NCBI GenBank assembly: GCA_023548195.1
Contig: JAJHZJ010000008.1
Span: forward strand, 4,984,215 to 5,048,214
Length of the DNA: 64,000 nucleotides
Source: Bettongia penicillata ogilbyi
Taxonomy: Eukaryota; Chordata; Mammalia; Diprotodontia; Potoroidae
Direction of reading: 5' to 3'
The stretch's first letter is position 1; each line of letters begins with the position of its first letter. The position numbers and the translations under genes were made by a program. This document shows positions 1 through 11,219 of this stretch, in pieces. A model generated the notes under the pieces. It did not search any database, was not told the DNA's origin, and saw nothing but the letters and a program-made list of their open reading frames with translations.

Positions 1-60
1 TGAAAAATAATTCGATAACTATATTTCAAAATAATTGTTTTCCTTTGAAATGCTATGTAT

Positions 61-317
61 TTTTGTTGTTGTTCAGTTGTTTTAGTCGTTTCTGACTCTT
101 CATGACCCATTTTGGGGTTTTATTGGCAAAGATACTAGAGTGGTTTGCCATTTCCTTCTCTAGTTCATTTGACAGATGAGGAAACTGAGGCAAAAAGCAT
201 TAAGTGATTTGCCCAGGGCTGCACAGCTAGCAAATTTCTGAAGCTCGATTTGAACTCAGGAAGATGTCTTCCTAACTCTAGACTCAGTCTTCCATCTATT
301 ATGCCACCTAGCTGCCC
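61..317 (-). repeat. Marsupial tRNA-like SINE with RTE-type tail
   Basis: Full-length reverse copy. Its head (GGGCAGCTAGGTGG complement) is at the right end and its tail with GTTGTTGTT is at the left. Confidence 0.85.
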
Positions 318-803
318 GTCTGTGTATTATGCTGCATTCCAAAACATAATTCTGAGAAGTGATTCACAGGCTTTGCCAGAGTGCCAAAGAGGTCTATGAC
401 ACAAAAAAAAATTAAGAACTCTGAGTACTCGAGAAATTGGGAAAGGCTTCTTGGAGTATATGATGTGTGAGCAGAGCTGAGAAGGAAACTAAGGCTTACA
501 AAAGAAGATGAAAGGAGAGAAGGCATTTCAGGTACAGCCTATGGGAATGCACAGATGTCCAAGACTGTGATTGCCTGGAGGAGTATTAGGTAGATCTGGT
601 TGAAACAGAGGGTCTGACAGGCAGCAACGTGGAACAAGAGCAAATCATTAGTGACACCAATTGCTGCCAGGAGAAAATAAAACTCTCCAGATGCATTCAA
701 AGCCCTTCACAGACTTGTGCTGTAGGAAGATGTTTTGGCAGCTGGATGGGCAGGAAAGAAGAATAACTTTATACAAGGTTTATGATGATGCTCTATGGAG
801 GGG

Positions 804-1000
804 AGAGGTTCTTAAGTTGGGCTCTGTAAATTTGTTTTAAAAATTTTTTTTTTATAATTCTGTTTCCATTTAATTGGTTTCCTTCGTTAATTTTATCTAT
901 TTTATTTTGTGCATCTAAAAGCACTGTTTTGAGATGATGACCACAGTCTTCCCCACTCTGCCAAAAGGGTCCGTGCATGGTACAAGAAAGGTTAAGATCC
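804..1000. repeat. hAT-like non-autonomous DNA element remnant
   Basis: Begins GAGGTTCTTAA and ends AAAGGTTAAGATCC, decayed inverted termini. Inner text CTGCCAAAAGGGTCC is shared with the copies at 16.8, 29.9 and 38.8 kb. Confidence 0.5.
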
Positions 1001-1487
1001 TTTACCAGTGTTGAAAGGGTCACAAGTTGAAAAAGTTTAAGAAGCCTTCTATCTAGTCCAGGATATTCTTAAGAAAAATATGAGAAGGGAATAGTCAGGC
1101 TTTGGCAAAGGATTTTCCAAAGCAGATCACATACTTATAGTCACACAACTGAGTGAAAGATTCCAAGAATACAAGATTCCCACCATGGCGACTGTTGGTT
1201 AATTTTCTAAGAAGTCTTTGGTATGGTAGAACACACTGCTACCCTGGCAGCTCTCCTCCAACAGGGACCCTCTCACACAGGGGTCAGGAGGGTACATGAT
1301 TCCTCAGGAGAGAACTCCATTCAGTGACCCTTAGTAACACGGTGGGGCAATAAGTCACGATAGATTTATGTTCTCACTAAAGATGTTCACCCCTATGATG
1401 AAGAATGTCTTCTTCAGGATCAAAATGGAAAGAGTATTCCCCGCTACCCACCAGTTCTACCTTTGTGTATGTCATGGGTCCTGCGCT

Positions 1488-1625
1488 GGCATTCTGTGAA
1501 AGCCTAGGGACCCCTTCTCAGAATATTTTTTTTAAGTCGTAACTTAAGAAAATGTTAAGTTTTAGTTAGAGGATAGTGTAAAATAAAGATGTACATTTTT
1601 TCCTCATTCAAATTCACGGATCCAA
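1488..1625. repeat. Fragment of the same DNA-element family
   Basis: GGGACCCCTTCTCAGAATA... and ATTCAAATTCACGGATCC match the element at 25077-25303. Confidence 0.4.
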
Positions 1626-2300
1626 CATTGCTTAGAGATGGTGAAGAACAATCCCCATTTGCTCCTGCCTGTGAATGATAGCATGCTGACTGCATGAAGC
1701 CCCAGAACATTACTCTCCTCAGTGAGATCCAAGATTACTCATCAAAAGATATCAGCCTAACGATCCATACAGGAAAAACCAAATAGAATAAGAGTGCCTA
1801 TTCTCCAGACTACAAAATACAGTTGGAAGACTAGTCCACTAAGACAGTAAATCAGTAATTAGATCTAGGTCAAGGACTGCAGATGGAAAGTGAGTGGGGC
1901 CCAAAATTGAAGAGAAGGACAAGAAAAGGCTGGATTGCATTTGGGAAACTGCTCAGTGATTAGTGATCCAGGCTACTCTCCAACACAAACTTCTATACTT
2001 TTTAAATGTGCAGCTGAAAATTTTGGAACAGTGTAAGAAGCAAAACTGCATGTAGTTAAATCTAAAATTCAACATGATGGGAGCAAGCTACATGCATTTC
2101 CAAAGATGACTTCAATGCAATAATTAGACTATAGTGGATAGTCAAGGAAATATATGAAGGGAGTAGGTTGGTCGTGTAAAAAGCAAGAATTTGGAAAGTG
2201 ATTTTTTTCCCCCAATTTTGTTAAGACGTGACTAGCATGGATTTATCATTAAATAAAAAAGTAGTATTTTATTGATGCCTTTTGTCCTTAATGGGCAGAG

Positions 2301-2555
2301 GGGCAGCTAGGTGTCTCAGTGGTTAGAGCATTGGGTCTGGAGTCAGGAAGACCCATCTTCCCAATTCAGGTCTGGCCTCAGACACTTACTAGCTCTACAA
2401 CCCTGGGCAGGTCACTTAACCCTATTTGCTTTGGTTTCCACATCTGTTAAATGACCTAGAGAAGGAAATGGCAAATCACTCTAGTATCTTTGCTAAGAAA
2501 ACCCCAGATGGGGTAACAGTCAAACACGATTGAAAGATAACTGAAAACAACAACA
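2301..2555 (+). repeat. Marsupial tRNA-like SINE
   Basis: Starts GGGCAGCTAGGTGTCTCAG and ends with an AACAACAAC tail. Contains CCCTGGGCAGGTCACTTAA. Confidence 0.85.
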
Positions 2556-2724
2556 GGTTTACTCATAAATTGACTGCACTCAGGACTTTGTTTCCCAGGA
2601 TTTCAGTCTCAATAACAGAGCCAGCCTCTCCCGAGGGACAACAGATGGTGAACCGAAGCATGGAATAAAGACATGGGAAAAGCCTGCTGCAGATCAGGTA
2701 AATCCTTGGAGAAGAAAATCTATG

Positions 2725-2885
2725 GATCACAGTATCACAGATGCCAAGCTGGGAGGGATCTTAGAGGCCACTGAGTCCAACACATTCATTTTAACAGATG
2801 GGGTAACTGAGACCTGGAGAGATTAAGTGACTTGACCCAGAGTCACACTAGTAATGGCTGAGGCAGGATTTGAATTCAGGGCCAA
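2725..2885 (+). repeat. MIR/Ther-type CORE-SINE
   Basis: Contains GGGATCTTAGAGGCCACTGA followed by an AAGTGACTTGACCCAGAGTC core. Confidence 0.7.
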
Positions 2886-3140
2886 GGCTGCCTATATCCT
2901 GGGGGAACTTGGACAAAAAGTCCGTAAGATACCATGGTTCGTTCTAACTGAATCCAGCTTGACTTGAATGCAGGGAATGGCCAAAATAACTACACCACCA
3001 ACTAAAGACCAAAGTTTTAAAGAATTATATACTGTGGATAGACTTAACATCTAAGAAACAGAACTAAGCTTCTGCAAAGAATACATTATTTTATATTTCA
3101 TTTTGCTTGAACTGTACTAAAATATAAAAAGATGACTTAC

Positions 3141-3192
3141 CTCTTTGCTATGACTTTGTCTCCCTGTTTTCTTCTTTGATTCTTTCTTGGGA
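3141..3192 (-). CDS. CENPU: Second coding exon, probably CENPU
   Basis: A 52-nt exon with a strong acceptor (TCTCTTTAG) and donor (GAG/gtaagt). Joined to 9890-9930 it completes a Ser codon and reads PKKESKKKTGRQSHSKE. The SKKKT...HS-KE pattern resembles SKNT...THSMKD in human CENP-U. It ends on a codon boundary. Exons for the rest of the protein were not found between 1 and 3140 and presumably lie left of the window. Confidence 0.6.
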
Positions 3193-3289
3193 CTAAAGAG
3201 AAAGAGACAAAAGAGAGTTCAAAAAAAGGTCAAAGTTTACATTGGGAAAACATTGCCAACTTCTTTTCAACCACTTTTTTTTCTTTTTC

Positions 3290-3431
3290 TTTTGAAGGCA
3301 ATCAAGGTTAAGTGAATTGCCCAGGGTCACATAGCTAGTAAGTGTCAAGTGTCTGAAGTAACATTTTGAATTCATGTCCTCCTAACTCTAGGGCTAGTGC
3401 TCTATCTACTTCACCACCACCTTGCTGCCCA
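3290..3431 (-). repeat. Marsupial tRNA-like SINE, short form
   Basis: Reverse copy with AATTGCCCAGGGTCACATAG and the head at CTTGCTGCCC. Its A-rich tail shows as TTTTTTCTTTTTC on the left. Confidence 0.75.
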
Positions 3432-3699
3432 TCAGCCACTTACTTTTCAAATGCCTCCTTTGTATTCTCCATATCACTATTGCTAAGGATGAACACAACC
3501 CTGTGAGCAGACGCAGCTCCTCCTCTCCTGTCTGTCTCCCCTCTCCCCTTCCTTCTCCTCTTCAAAGAAAGGTAAATCTGGATAGCCAAAAGTTGTCCAG
3601 TGCACTTGAGTTTTACTGGCTAGTTCCGTTCCCTTCCCTTCCTTTCCTTTCTCTTCCCTTCCCTGAACCTTAAACCTACTGCCCTGTGAAGCTCAGACA

Positions 3700-4145
3700 C
3701 CACTGGGCCCCTGTCCCCTGCCTAAAGGCTGTCTTCTGGACCCTCCTGGCTTCAGAGTGATTATCAAGAGGAACTGTTGCTATTCCCCTCCCAGCCTGAT
3801 GTCTTTCTTTTCTTTGCCTTATTAAAGGGGCCATGCCCTGGCTACTTCTTAAACAGGCCTGTTCAATGAATAGGGGTTACACCTCACCCTAAGTGAGTAC
3901 CTGCATAGATCTTGGCCAAAAGGGGCCAAGGTCTCCCAGTGCATGCTGGGTCATCTCCAGTCATCCTGATGACTATCTGGTCACTGAATTCAGATGGCTC
4001 TGGAGAAGTGAGGCTGGTGACCTGCACAGCCCTCCCTCCCTCAAAAGAAAGTCAAGTGCAAGTCATGTCATCATTTTTCTGATGACATGGTCTTCTTTGG
4101 GAACGGAAACAACAAGGACTATTGCACTGTTCAATAAAAATTAAA
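3700..4145 (+). repeat. Dispersed marsupial repeat of uncertain class, RTE-related tail
   Basis: Ends TGACATGGTCTTCTTTGGGAACGGAAACAACAAG. Related antisense copies are at 4665-4735 and 42500-42720. The tail resembles the non-LTR remnant at 62.2 kb. Confidence 0.5.
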
Positions 4146-4156
4146 GTCCTGAAACC

Positions 4157-4410
4157 TGTCAGCTAGGTGGTACAATGGATAGAGTCAGGAAGACCCAAGT
4201 TCCAATCTAGCCTCCAACACTTACTAGCTGTGTGACTTGGGTAAGTCACTTAACCTGTCTGCCTCGGTTTCCCTATGTGTAAAATGGAGATAACAACAGC
4301 ATCTACCTCCCAGGGCTGTTGTGAGGACAAAATAAAACAGTGCCTGTAAAGCAACACCGGCAGCCCTTAAAGTATTATATAAACAGCAGCTAGTCTTACT
4401 ATTATTAATA
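4157..4410 (+). repeat. SINE with MIR-like 3' half
   Basis: Head CAGCTAGGTGGTACAATGG. The 3' half has AAATGGAGATAACAACAGC... and an ATTATTAAT tail. Confidence 0.8.
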
Positions 4411-4810
4411 TAATCACTATTTCCTATGGGACAGGAGTCAAAGATAGGTCTTCCAACCGTTTGTTGATCTGTAAATGGCCAAGATGACTTTTAAGATCCC
4501 TTCTCAGTCTAAATCTATGCTCATCACGTAAGATAATTCCCACTAAAGTCATCTCCATTTCAGTACTCCATCCATCAAGAATCAAGAGAAAGAAAAGATA
4601 CAATAGCCTTCCAAAGAATGCTAAAATGTAAGCCAAAATGTAGGCATAAAGTTACCAAGGTATACAGGTTGTCTTTGTCTCTCATTCTTGAAGAGGACCA
4701 GGGAGATGATGACATGACTCGCAGTTATCAAGGAATAACAGAGACTTAAACAAGGGTCACCAAAGGCCTCTGCCCAGGCCTCATCCTCCTTTTCTTCAAT
4801 CCATTAATTA

Positions 4811-5790
4811 TTTAATTTATTTTTAGTTTTCAACATGCACTTCCATAAGGTTTCAATTTTCACCTCCTTCCTCCCCAAGACACCATGCAATCTGATATAG
4901 GCTCTACATATACATTCCTAATAAATACATTTTTAACCTTACTCATGTTGCATAGAAGTATAACTAATGGGAGAAATCATGAGAAAGAAAACAAAACAAA
5001 AAAGAAAATAATCTGCTTTGCTCTGCATTTAGACTCCATAGTTCTGTCTTTGGATGTGGATAACATATTACACCATGAGTCCTTTGGAATTGCTTTAGGT
5101 CCTGAATTGTTGAGAAGGGCTCAGTCAACCAAAGTCAGTCCTCAAACACTGTGGCTATTACTGTGTACAGTGTTCTCCTGGCTTTGCTCACTTCACTTAG
5201 CATCAGTTTATATAACTCTTTCCATGTTGTTCTGAAGTGTGACTGCTCATCATTTCTTATAGCACAGTACTATTCCATTACATTAATATACCACAACTTG
5301 TTCAGCCATTTCCCAAACGATGGGCATCCCCTCAATTTCCAGTTCTTGGCCACACAAAAAGAGCTGCTATAAATATTTTTGTACACATGGATCCCTTCCC
5401 CATTTTTATGATCTCTTTGGGTTACAACCATAGAAGTGGTATTACTAGGTCAAAGATTATGCACATTTTTAAAGCCCTTTGGGCACAGTTCCAAACTGCT
5501 CTCCAGAATAGTTGGATCAGCTCACAGCTCTACCAACAACCAATTAGTGTTCCAACTTTCCCACATCTACAACATTTATCATCTTCCTGTTTTGTCATAT
5601 TAGCCAATCTGATAGGTATGTGTGGTACCTTAGAGTTGTTTTGATTTGCATCTCTCTAATCACCAGGGATTTAGAGAATTTTTCATATGACTATAGATAA
5701 CTTTCATTTCTTCCACTGAAAACCCCTGTTCATATCCTTTGACAATTTATCAATTGAGGATTGACTTGTATTCTTGTAAATTTGACTCTA
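4811..5790 (-). mobile_element. L1 3' end, inverted, 5'-truncated
   Basis: On the minus strand it contains ACTGATGCTAAGTGAAGTGA and GCTATAAGAAATGATGAGC, typical of marsupial L1 3' regions. The same text recurs at 26.5, 27.1 and 36.0 kb. No intact ORF. Confidence 0.8.
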
Positions 5791-6439
5791 CAGTTCTCTA
5801 TAGGCCTCATCCTCCTTGATCAACCCCAACTAGCCCCACTCTACCCCTGCCCTCTTCCTAATCTTTGGCTTTCAAAATCCTCCTGACTCCAGATCTGTTG
5901 ATCATGCCTGCCCTGAGGCTCCTCCTCTTGACCCTTAAACACAAGTTTCCCAAGGCTCTGTCCCATAGATATTATCCTTTCTCTCCACTCTTGGCAATCT
6001 TATCTGCTCCTAGGGTCAAACAGGATTAAAGGATTTCCAAAGTCCCCTTCCAGGTCAGTCACACCCTGACCTCTAAACAGATGATACTCAGGGCTTCCTT
6101 TTAGCGTTTTTTAACTATAATTTCAGTTGCCAGTTGTCCTGCTTACAATCTGAACTCAGAACTTCCCAAGATTCCTCTTCTTCTAGTCTTCTCTATCTCC
6201 ATACTAATAGTGGTGATGATGAAAAACATAGCATTTATGTAGAAATTTACAAATATTATCTCATTTGAGCTTTACAACAGCCTTGGCATTTCCAGAGTTG
6301 TTGACCTCCATTTTAGTCTTCCTCTGATGGTATGTATTGTTCTTCCTCATCCAAAAGATTGGAAGAAAAATTGCTGTTCACCAAGAAAGTAGCCTTCTAT
6401 AGTCTTATTTTTTTCCCCTTTTTTGGGCATTTTCCCAGT

Positions 6440-7262
6440 CAGTTACTTGACTTTTCAGTTCTTTGTCAAGAGGAGGGTATACTGTGGGGACCTGTAAGTT
6501 CTCAGTTCCTTCACGGTGGCACAATCAAGTGAGAGGAGTTTACTCCTCTCCTGGCCTATGCTCTGGTCTGGGAGCTACCAAAGCTTTTCTGCCCAGGATC
6601 TACAAGCAGAATTCCCTTTCCAGAGCCTCCACCAACTCTACCATGCCAGCACTCTTCCTCACCCCAGGGCCACCACTCAGGGCTGACACCCAGATCAGCA
6701 GCTCAATTTCCCCAGGGTCTTTAGGCCAAGGGCTCCAAAAATGGATACTGCCACTGCAGTTGCTAGGGCTGGCGGGGCCAGACTGCATTCCTTTCTCACC
6801 GACCTTTGAAGCTGTCTTTGGCATTTGTGGGTTGAGGAATCTGGGAACCGCTGATGCGGGGATTCCACCCCCAAGGCCTACTCCAATCCTGCTCCTGGCA
6901 CTGCGCAGCCAAGGCTCCTAGCTATGCATAATAGAGATTCCTAGTTATACCTACAATTCTTTTTTTTTTTTTTATGTACTATCATATGCATGGAAAGTTG
7001 ACATTTCTTAAATTCAGAATTTAGGCTCCTAGGCTAGGCATCCTGGGCTAGGATGCTACACTTCACTCCTCACCCCATGTGATAGACCTTTCTTGCCAGC
7101 CTTCCAGGATACCTTGGACTGGGAATCTCTTTCACTCTGTCATTTTGTGGCTTCTGCTGCTCTAGAATTTGTTTAGAGTTATTTTTTATAGGTATTTTAT
7201 GGGCTGTGGGGGAAGAGCTAGAGTAGGTGCATCTTTCTATTTCACCATCTTGGCTCTGCCGC
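6440..7262 (-). mobile_element. L1 5' UTR fragment, interrupted by a ~100-bp insertion
   Basis: Minus strand starts GGCAGAGCCAAGATGGTG at 7261 and continues CCCATAAAATACCTATAAAA, the usual start of marsupial L1 5' UTRs. It is interrupted at about 6923-7021. Downstream ORFs are absent. Confidence 0.65.
6923..7030 (+). repeat. Left arm of an inverted repeat, flanked by a 9-bp duplication
   Basis: About 100 bp (GCTATGCATAATAGAGATTC to AAATTCAGAATTTA) flanked on both sides by GGCTCCTAG inside the L1 5' UTR. A near-identical inverted copy is at 8160-8266. Confidence 0.7.
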
Positions 7263-7569
7263 CCAATCCTCCACTTTCTTCAAAGCCCAGCAAGGACCAG
7301 CGCCTCTATGAAGCCTGTCCTAACTTCTTATCTACCTAAAGAGATCATTTCCTCCTCAAACTTTTCCTGAAACATTTCATCTGGATCTCTCTTCATGTTG
7401 TACCTTGCAAAACGATTATTGCATATGTACCTTAACTGTGAACACATCCTGTGTCCCTTTTCATCTTTGCACCTTGGTACCTAGCACAGTGCACTATATA
7501 GAACAGATGTTTAATAATCATGTTGTTGAATTTAAACTGACACCATCATTATTCCAGTCTGCATAGGGC

Positions 7570-7775
7570 AGGGATTCAGGGAATCTATGCATAGATTTCA
7601 GCTGGTCCATGAACTTGGATGGAAACAAATTATCTTTACTTCACTAACTTTTGGTTTCCTTTGTAAACCCTATGTATCTTATTTCTTTTATTTAAAAAGT
7701 ATTATTCTCAGAGTCCATAACTTCACCACACCATCAAAGAGGTCCATGATATTTAAAAAAAGGCCTCCAGCGCCA
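7570..7775. repeat. Decayed DNA-transposon-like repeat
   Basis: CCATGAACTTGGATGGAAAC and CATCAAAGAGGTCCATGATA are recurrent mammalian interspersed-repeat phrases. Class not certain. Confidence 0.35.
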
Positions 7776-8159
7776 GCCTGAAGAATCTGAACTTTATTCA
7801 GTAGGTAAAAGAGAGCCATAGATGCAGCTTGGTATAAAAGATAGACAGCTGGCACCAGATCAGAAAGAAGTCTCCTTTGGATTGTGTGGCCACTTCACCT
7901 CTCAGTGCCCTAACAACTCTCTAAATCTATAAATCATAGAACAATTGACCATCTGCACTGGTAGTGAGTTTCCTCATTGGGAGTTTCCTATGCCAATGAA
8001 ATTACAGGTCTAGTTCAAAACAAAACAGGAAATTACCAAAGCTCTTAGCAAAGTGCCTGGCATACATTGGGTGCTTAATAAGTGTTTACTGAATTGAAAG
8101 TATTTTGACATCAATATCCACCTCTATATGGGGATAGAAGAAAAAACTAATTAAAAAAA

Positions 8160-8266
8160 ATTCTGAATTTAAGAAATGTCAACTTTCCATGCATACGATA
8201 GTACATAAAGAAAAAAAAAAGAATTGTAGGTATAACTAGGAATTTCTATTATGCATAGCTTGGTAT
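8160..8266 (-). repeat. Right arm of the inverted repeat
   Basis: The reverse complement matches 6923-7021 over about 95 bp with few differences, including GTTGACATTTCTTAAATTCA and CTAGTTATACCTACAATTCT. Confidence 0.8.
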
Positions 8267-8534
8267 AGAAGTTCAACCTGTAGCTTGTTGGTGCTTTTTT
8301 TTTTCCTGGCCTTCTTTCTCTTCATTTCATTTAAATGAACTCTTCAGTTCATTTAAAAACAAATACTTCAATGACCCTTCCTTCTCCCCACTCCCTTTTT
8401 TTGGCAACCCAAAAAACTCAACTCCCTCTACCCCTCCCAATTCTCTTCTTGCAACAGGAAAAAAAAAAAGCAAAACCTTTGTAAAAATTACACACAGCCA
8501 TACAAAACAAATTCTCATCACGTTGTCTTTGGAG

Positions 8535-8790
8535 GCATGATGTAATAATAATAAAAAAACAGCATTTACACAGCACTTACTATTTTTCCAGTACTGTGCA
8601 AAGTGCTTTATATTCTTACCTCATTTGATCCTCACAACCCTGGGAGAAAGGTGCTATTATCACCTCCATCTGACAGTTGAGGAAACTGAGGCAAACAGAG
8701 TAAAGTGACTAGCCTAGGGTCACACAGCCACCTAAGTGTCTGAGACTAGATTTGAACCCAGGTCTCCCTGACTCCAGACCCACCTCCATC
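8535..8790 (-). repeat. SINE with MIR-like 3' half, inverted
   Basis: TACTGTGCAAAGTGCTTTAT, then ACAGTTGAGGAAACTGAGGC and GGGTCACACAGCCACCTAAG. Confidence 0.8.
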
Positions 8791-9017
8791 AGCTCTCTCT
8801 ATAGGGAGGAAAAACCAGACAGCAACATTAAGGTTGGAGCTGAGGACAATATCTGTTAGAAATATATGACAACCATGCAGGCAGACCCTTGCCAGAGGGA
8901 AGAATTTAGAGATGGTGGAAGTAGGAAGGATGCCCACTTGGTCTTGGAAACCAATGAATGAGAAGGGAGGTAGAAAGAGAAAAGTCACCCTCACAAGCAT
9001 CCAGGAGCATTTCCTAT

Positions 9018-9135
9018 CAATCAGTAAACATTTATTAAGCACCTACAGCGTGCCAGGCTTGGTGCTGACGATACAAGAGAGGCAAAAGATGGTCCCTCCC
9101 CTCAAGGAGCTACGGACAAGACTGACCATCTAACA
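9018..9135 (+). repeat. Dispersed repeat, CATTTATTAAGCACCTAC family
   Basis: Begins TCAATCAGTAAACATTTATT, then GTGCCAGGCTTGGTGCTGA and CCCTCAAGGAGCTAC. The same family is at 10365, 15668, 20560, 22515 and 23235. Confidence 0.65.
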
Positions 9136-9889
9136 GAAAATGTGCTAAGAATTTGCTAAGAATTGCCCAGTACTGTGCCAACCACAAGGGAGAGTTCCAA
9201 CATCTGAAGCAGCTAAGTGTGGGGGGTGGGGTCTGGACCGGGGTTCCAATTCTGCCCAAGACACACACCATCAGCAGGACTCCTCCAACAGCGCCTCCGG
9301 CACGGGGACGTGTAAGGCGAGTCTAACTATAGGAATGCATCTGTCCTACAGAAGAAAACATCCCTGTCATGTTACGCTGCCCACCATCCGGCTGTGGGAC
9401 CGAAGGGCGCAGAGGCATCTATGACAGCCACGGGGAAGCCGCCCTCGGGAGACGTCGGGTCTGGGGGGCACAGCCAGGGAGCCTGGGGAAGAGGGGCACG
9501 GAGGGGGAGCACCCTCCACCTTTGCAGCCGCCTTGCATACAGCAGGCGCTCAATCAGTGCAGAACTAAACGGAAGGCCGAGAAGAGCTAGGAGCGAAGAG
9601 GGCTCCGGGAAGGGGCCCGAGGGGAGGGGAGCGGGGGGGGAGCGGCCGCTGGGGAGGGGAGGCTGGGAAAGGGCGGGAGGGCAGGCCACGGGGGGCCTGG
9701 CCGAGCCCGGAGAGGGGAGAGGAGGCGGCCAGCCTGCAGGCCGCGGCGGAGGGCGCCCAGAGCAGCCGCCGTGGGGCGGGCTTCCGGCGCCCGGGCCTCC
9801 CCGACCGTGGTGGGAGTGGCGGAGCGTGCCCGAGCCAGCAGGCCCTCGAGGGCCGGAGCCCCCGCCCCGGGGCCCGAGCGAGCCCTTAC

Positions 9890-9930
9890 CTCGCGGCCCC
9901 GCTCTGCCTGGAACTTCGCCGCGGGCCCAT
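9890..9930 (-). CDS. CENPU: First coding exon, probably CENPU (centromere protein U)
   Basis: Minus-strand ATG in good context (CCAACATGG) opens MGPRRSSRQSGAA, and after 41 nt reaches donor AG/gtaagg. Unspliced reading hits TAA at the splice site. It lies in a CpG island and joins in frame to 3141-3192. The human CENP-U N-terminus is likewise a short basic MxPR... peptide, and human CENPU lies just downstream of ACSL1 on the same strand. CENP-U belongs to the inner-kinetochore CCAN complex. The gene identity rests on short similarity plus synteny. Confidence 0.62.
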
Positions 9931-10184
9931 GTTGGGAGACTCGGAAGCGTTTGGGAAAGAGCAGGGGTGGGCTGGGACCGGACCGACCCTCCCTCCGGAG
10001 CGGCTCACGCTCGGGCAGGGACCGTCCGCGCCGGTCCCAGCCCGCGTTCCCCGAGCAGCTCCAGGTCAAAATCAAAGCCTGGACATCTTATAAGACCGGA
10101 TTTACCTCCAGAGCCTCCTCTGGGCCGGCGGCACACACGAAATCTGGGCCGGGTTTTCCTTCCCTCCCTCAGCCCGCCCCGACT

Positions 10185-10199
10185 TTCAAATTCCATTGG
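10185..10199 (-). promoter_or_regulatory. CCAAT box next to a CHR-like element
   Basis: On the minus strand CCAAT (10199-10195) is followed 4 nt later by TTTGAA (10190-10185). CCAAT/NF-Y plus CHR (TTYGAA) is the typical arrangement in G2/M cell-cycle genes, fitting a kinetochore gene. The spacing is much shorter than the usual ~30 nt. Confidence 0.4.
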
Positions 10200-10364
10200 C
10201 TGCGTCCTCTTCCCCTCAGCCATTGAGCGGTCTCCGAAGGTGGGGCGGTCACTTTGGGACTCCGGTCACGCCCCCTGCTCCTCCCCATTTGTATCTCCAG
10301 CCCCACGTGGTCCCGAGGTCTCTCAGAGTTGCCTAAGCTTACCTGCGCACCTCTAATCTATCAG

Positions 10365-10790
10365 TCAATCAATCCGGTAGTCCCCTAGCTACAGAAAGTC
10401 GGCTGGAATTTAGCAGATGCGTCCCATGTGCCTGGCTCTGTGTTAAGTCCTGGGAACGCAAAGAAAGACAAAACTGCCTTCCAGAAGCTAAAAAATGGGA
10501 GACATACCACTAGGTATGAACAAGATCCCTTCTGGGATAAATTTAGAGCTAATTGCAGAGGGAAAGTATTGACATTAGGGAGGACTGACCAAAGCTCAAA
10601 GTTCAGCTGTGGCTCGAAAGAAGACGAGAAAGCTAGAAGGCGGAGAGGATGCTAGGCATGGGGGACCCCAGTGCAAACACATTGAGCATCCCTGAGTCCG
10701 AGAGGACCTGGAGCGGGTGGGATGTAGGAAGAATGTAAAGGTAGGAAGGGTCAGGTTACGAAGGGCAAACACCTAGAAAGAAGTAATCAA
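10365..10790 (+). repeat. Longer copy of the same dispersed repeat
   Basis: TCAGTCAATCAATCC, then GCCTGGCTCTGTGTTAAGTC and later GGCATGGGGGACCCCAGTGC, the 3' part of the family. Confidence 0.55.
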
Positions 10791-11219
10791 GAGCCCCTGG
10801 ACTTCATTAGTGTACTAACAATGACCGTTTATTACGCATCTACTCTCCGCTAGTCACTGGTAGGTGTTTGGGGTTTGATTCTAAGGAATGAAGCAATCCA
10901 TAGACTGGACTGGAACCTCCAAAGACGTTCTGTTGTATTGAGGGAAACAACCAAGATATAATTATATACAGAATCAATATAAAGTGAATAAATACAAAGT
11001 ATGAGAGGCAGAGTAACATGGTGGATAGACAGCAAAGACCCCAAGCCCAGTAAGGAGTGAGGGGTTGGGGTCGGAGTTTCTCACATTTGACCTCTAACTC
11101 CAACTGTATTTGGTTACTTAATCTTTCAGGGATGTGAGCAGCACCCTAAAACTTTTAATCACCTTCGGAGAACTTGCCAACCTGTCCTGGTAGAAATATC
11201 CTCACCTGGGCGGTCTCTA

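Larger units (their letters stand above)
1..3140. other. Putative CENPU intron 2, repeat-filled
   Basis: No conserved coding exon seen. It holds two tRNA-like marsupial SINEs, a MIR/Ther-like SINE and two decayed DNA-transposon fragments, listed separately. The rest is unassigned AT-rich DNA. Confidence 0.5.
3193..9889. other. Putative CENPU intron 1
   Basis: Between the two small exons. It contains SINEs, an inverted L1 3' end, an L1 5' UTR, a ~100-bp inverted-repeat pair and decayed DNA elements, listed separately. No further exon recognised. Confidence 0.45.
9370..10345. promoter_or_regulatory. CpG island promoter of the putative CENPU gene
   Basis: About 1 kb very rich in GC and CpG, unlike the surrounding AT-rich DNA, with several GGGCGG or CCGCCC boxes. 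It surrounds the minus-strand first exon. Upstream of the ATG on the minus strand lie TTATAA at about 10088-10094, a CHR-like TTTGAA (10185-10190) and a CCAAT box (10195-10199). Long open frames here on both strands are expected from the base composition. Confidence 0.8.

Noticed and set aside
4885..5372. Overlapping plus-strand frames of 116 and 73 codons
   Set aside because: They are antisense reading of an inverted L1 3' end.
6463..6921. 152-codon plus-strand open frame as a gene
   Set aside because: It lies antisense in an L1 5' UTR that is GC-rich and stop-poor.
9394..10356. Long open frames over the CpG island on both strands (up to 320 codons)
   Set aside because: GC-rich DNA has few stop codons. 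The encoded peptides are low-complexity Pro/Arg/Gly, with no domain and no conserved splice pattern. Only the 41-nt minus exon is supported.
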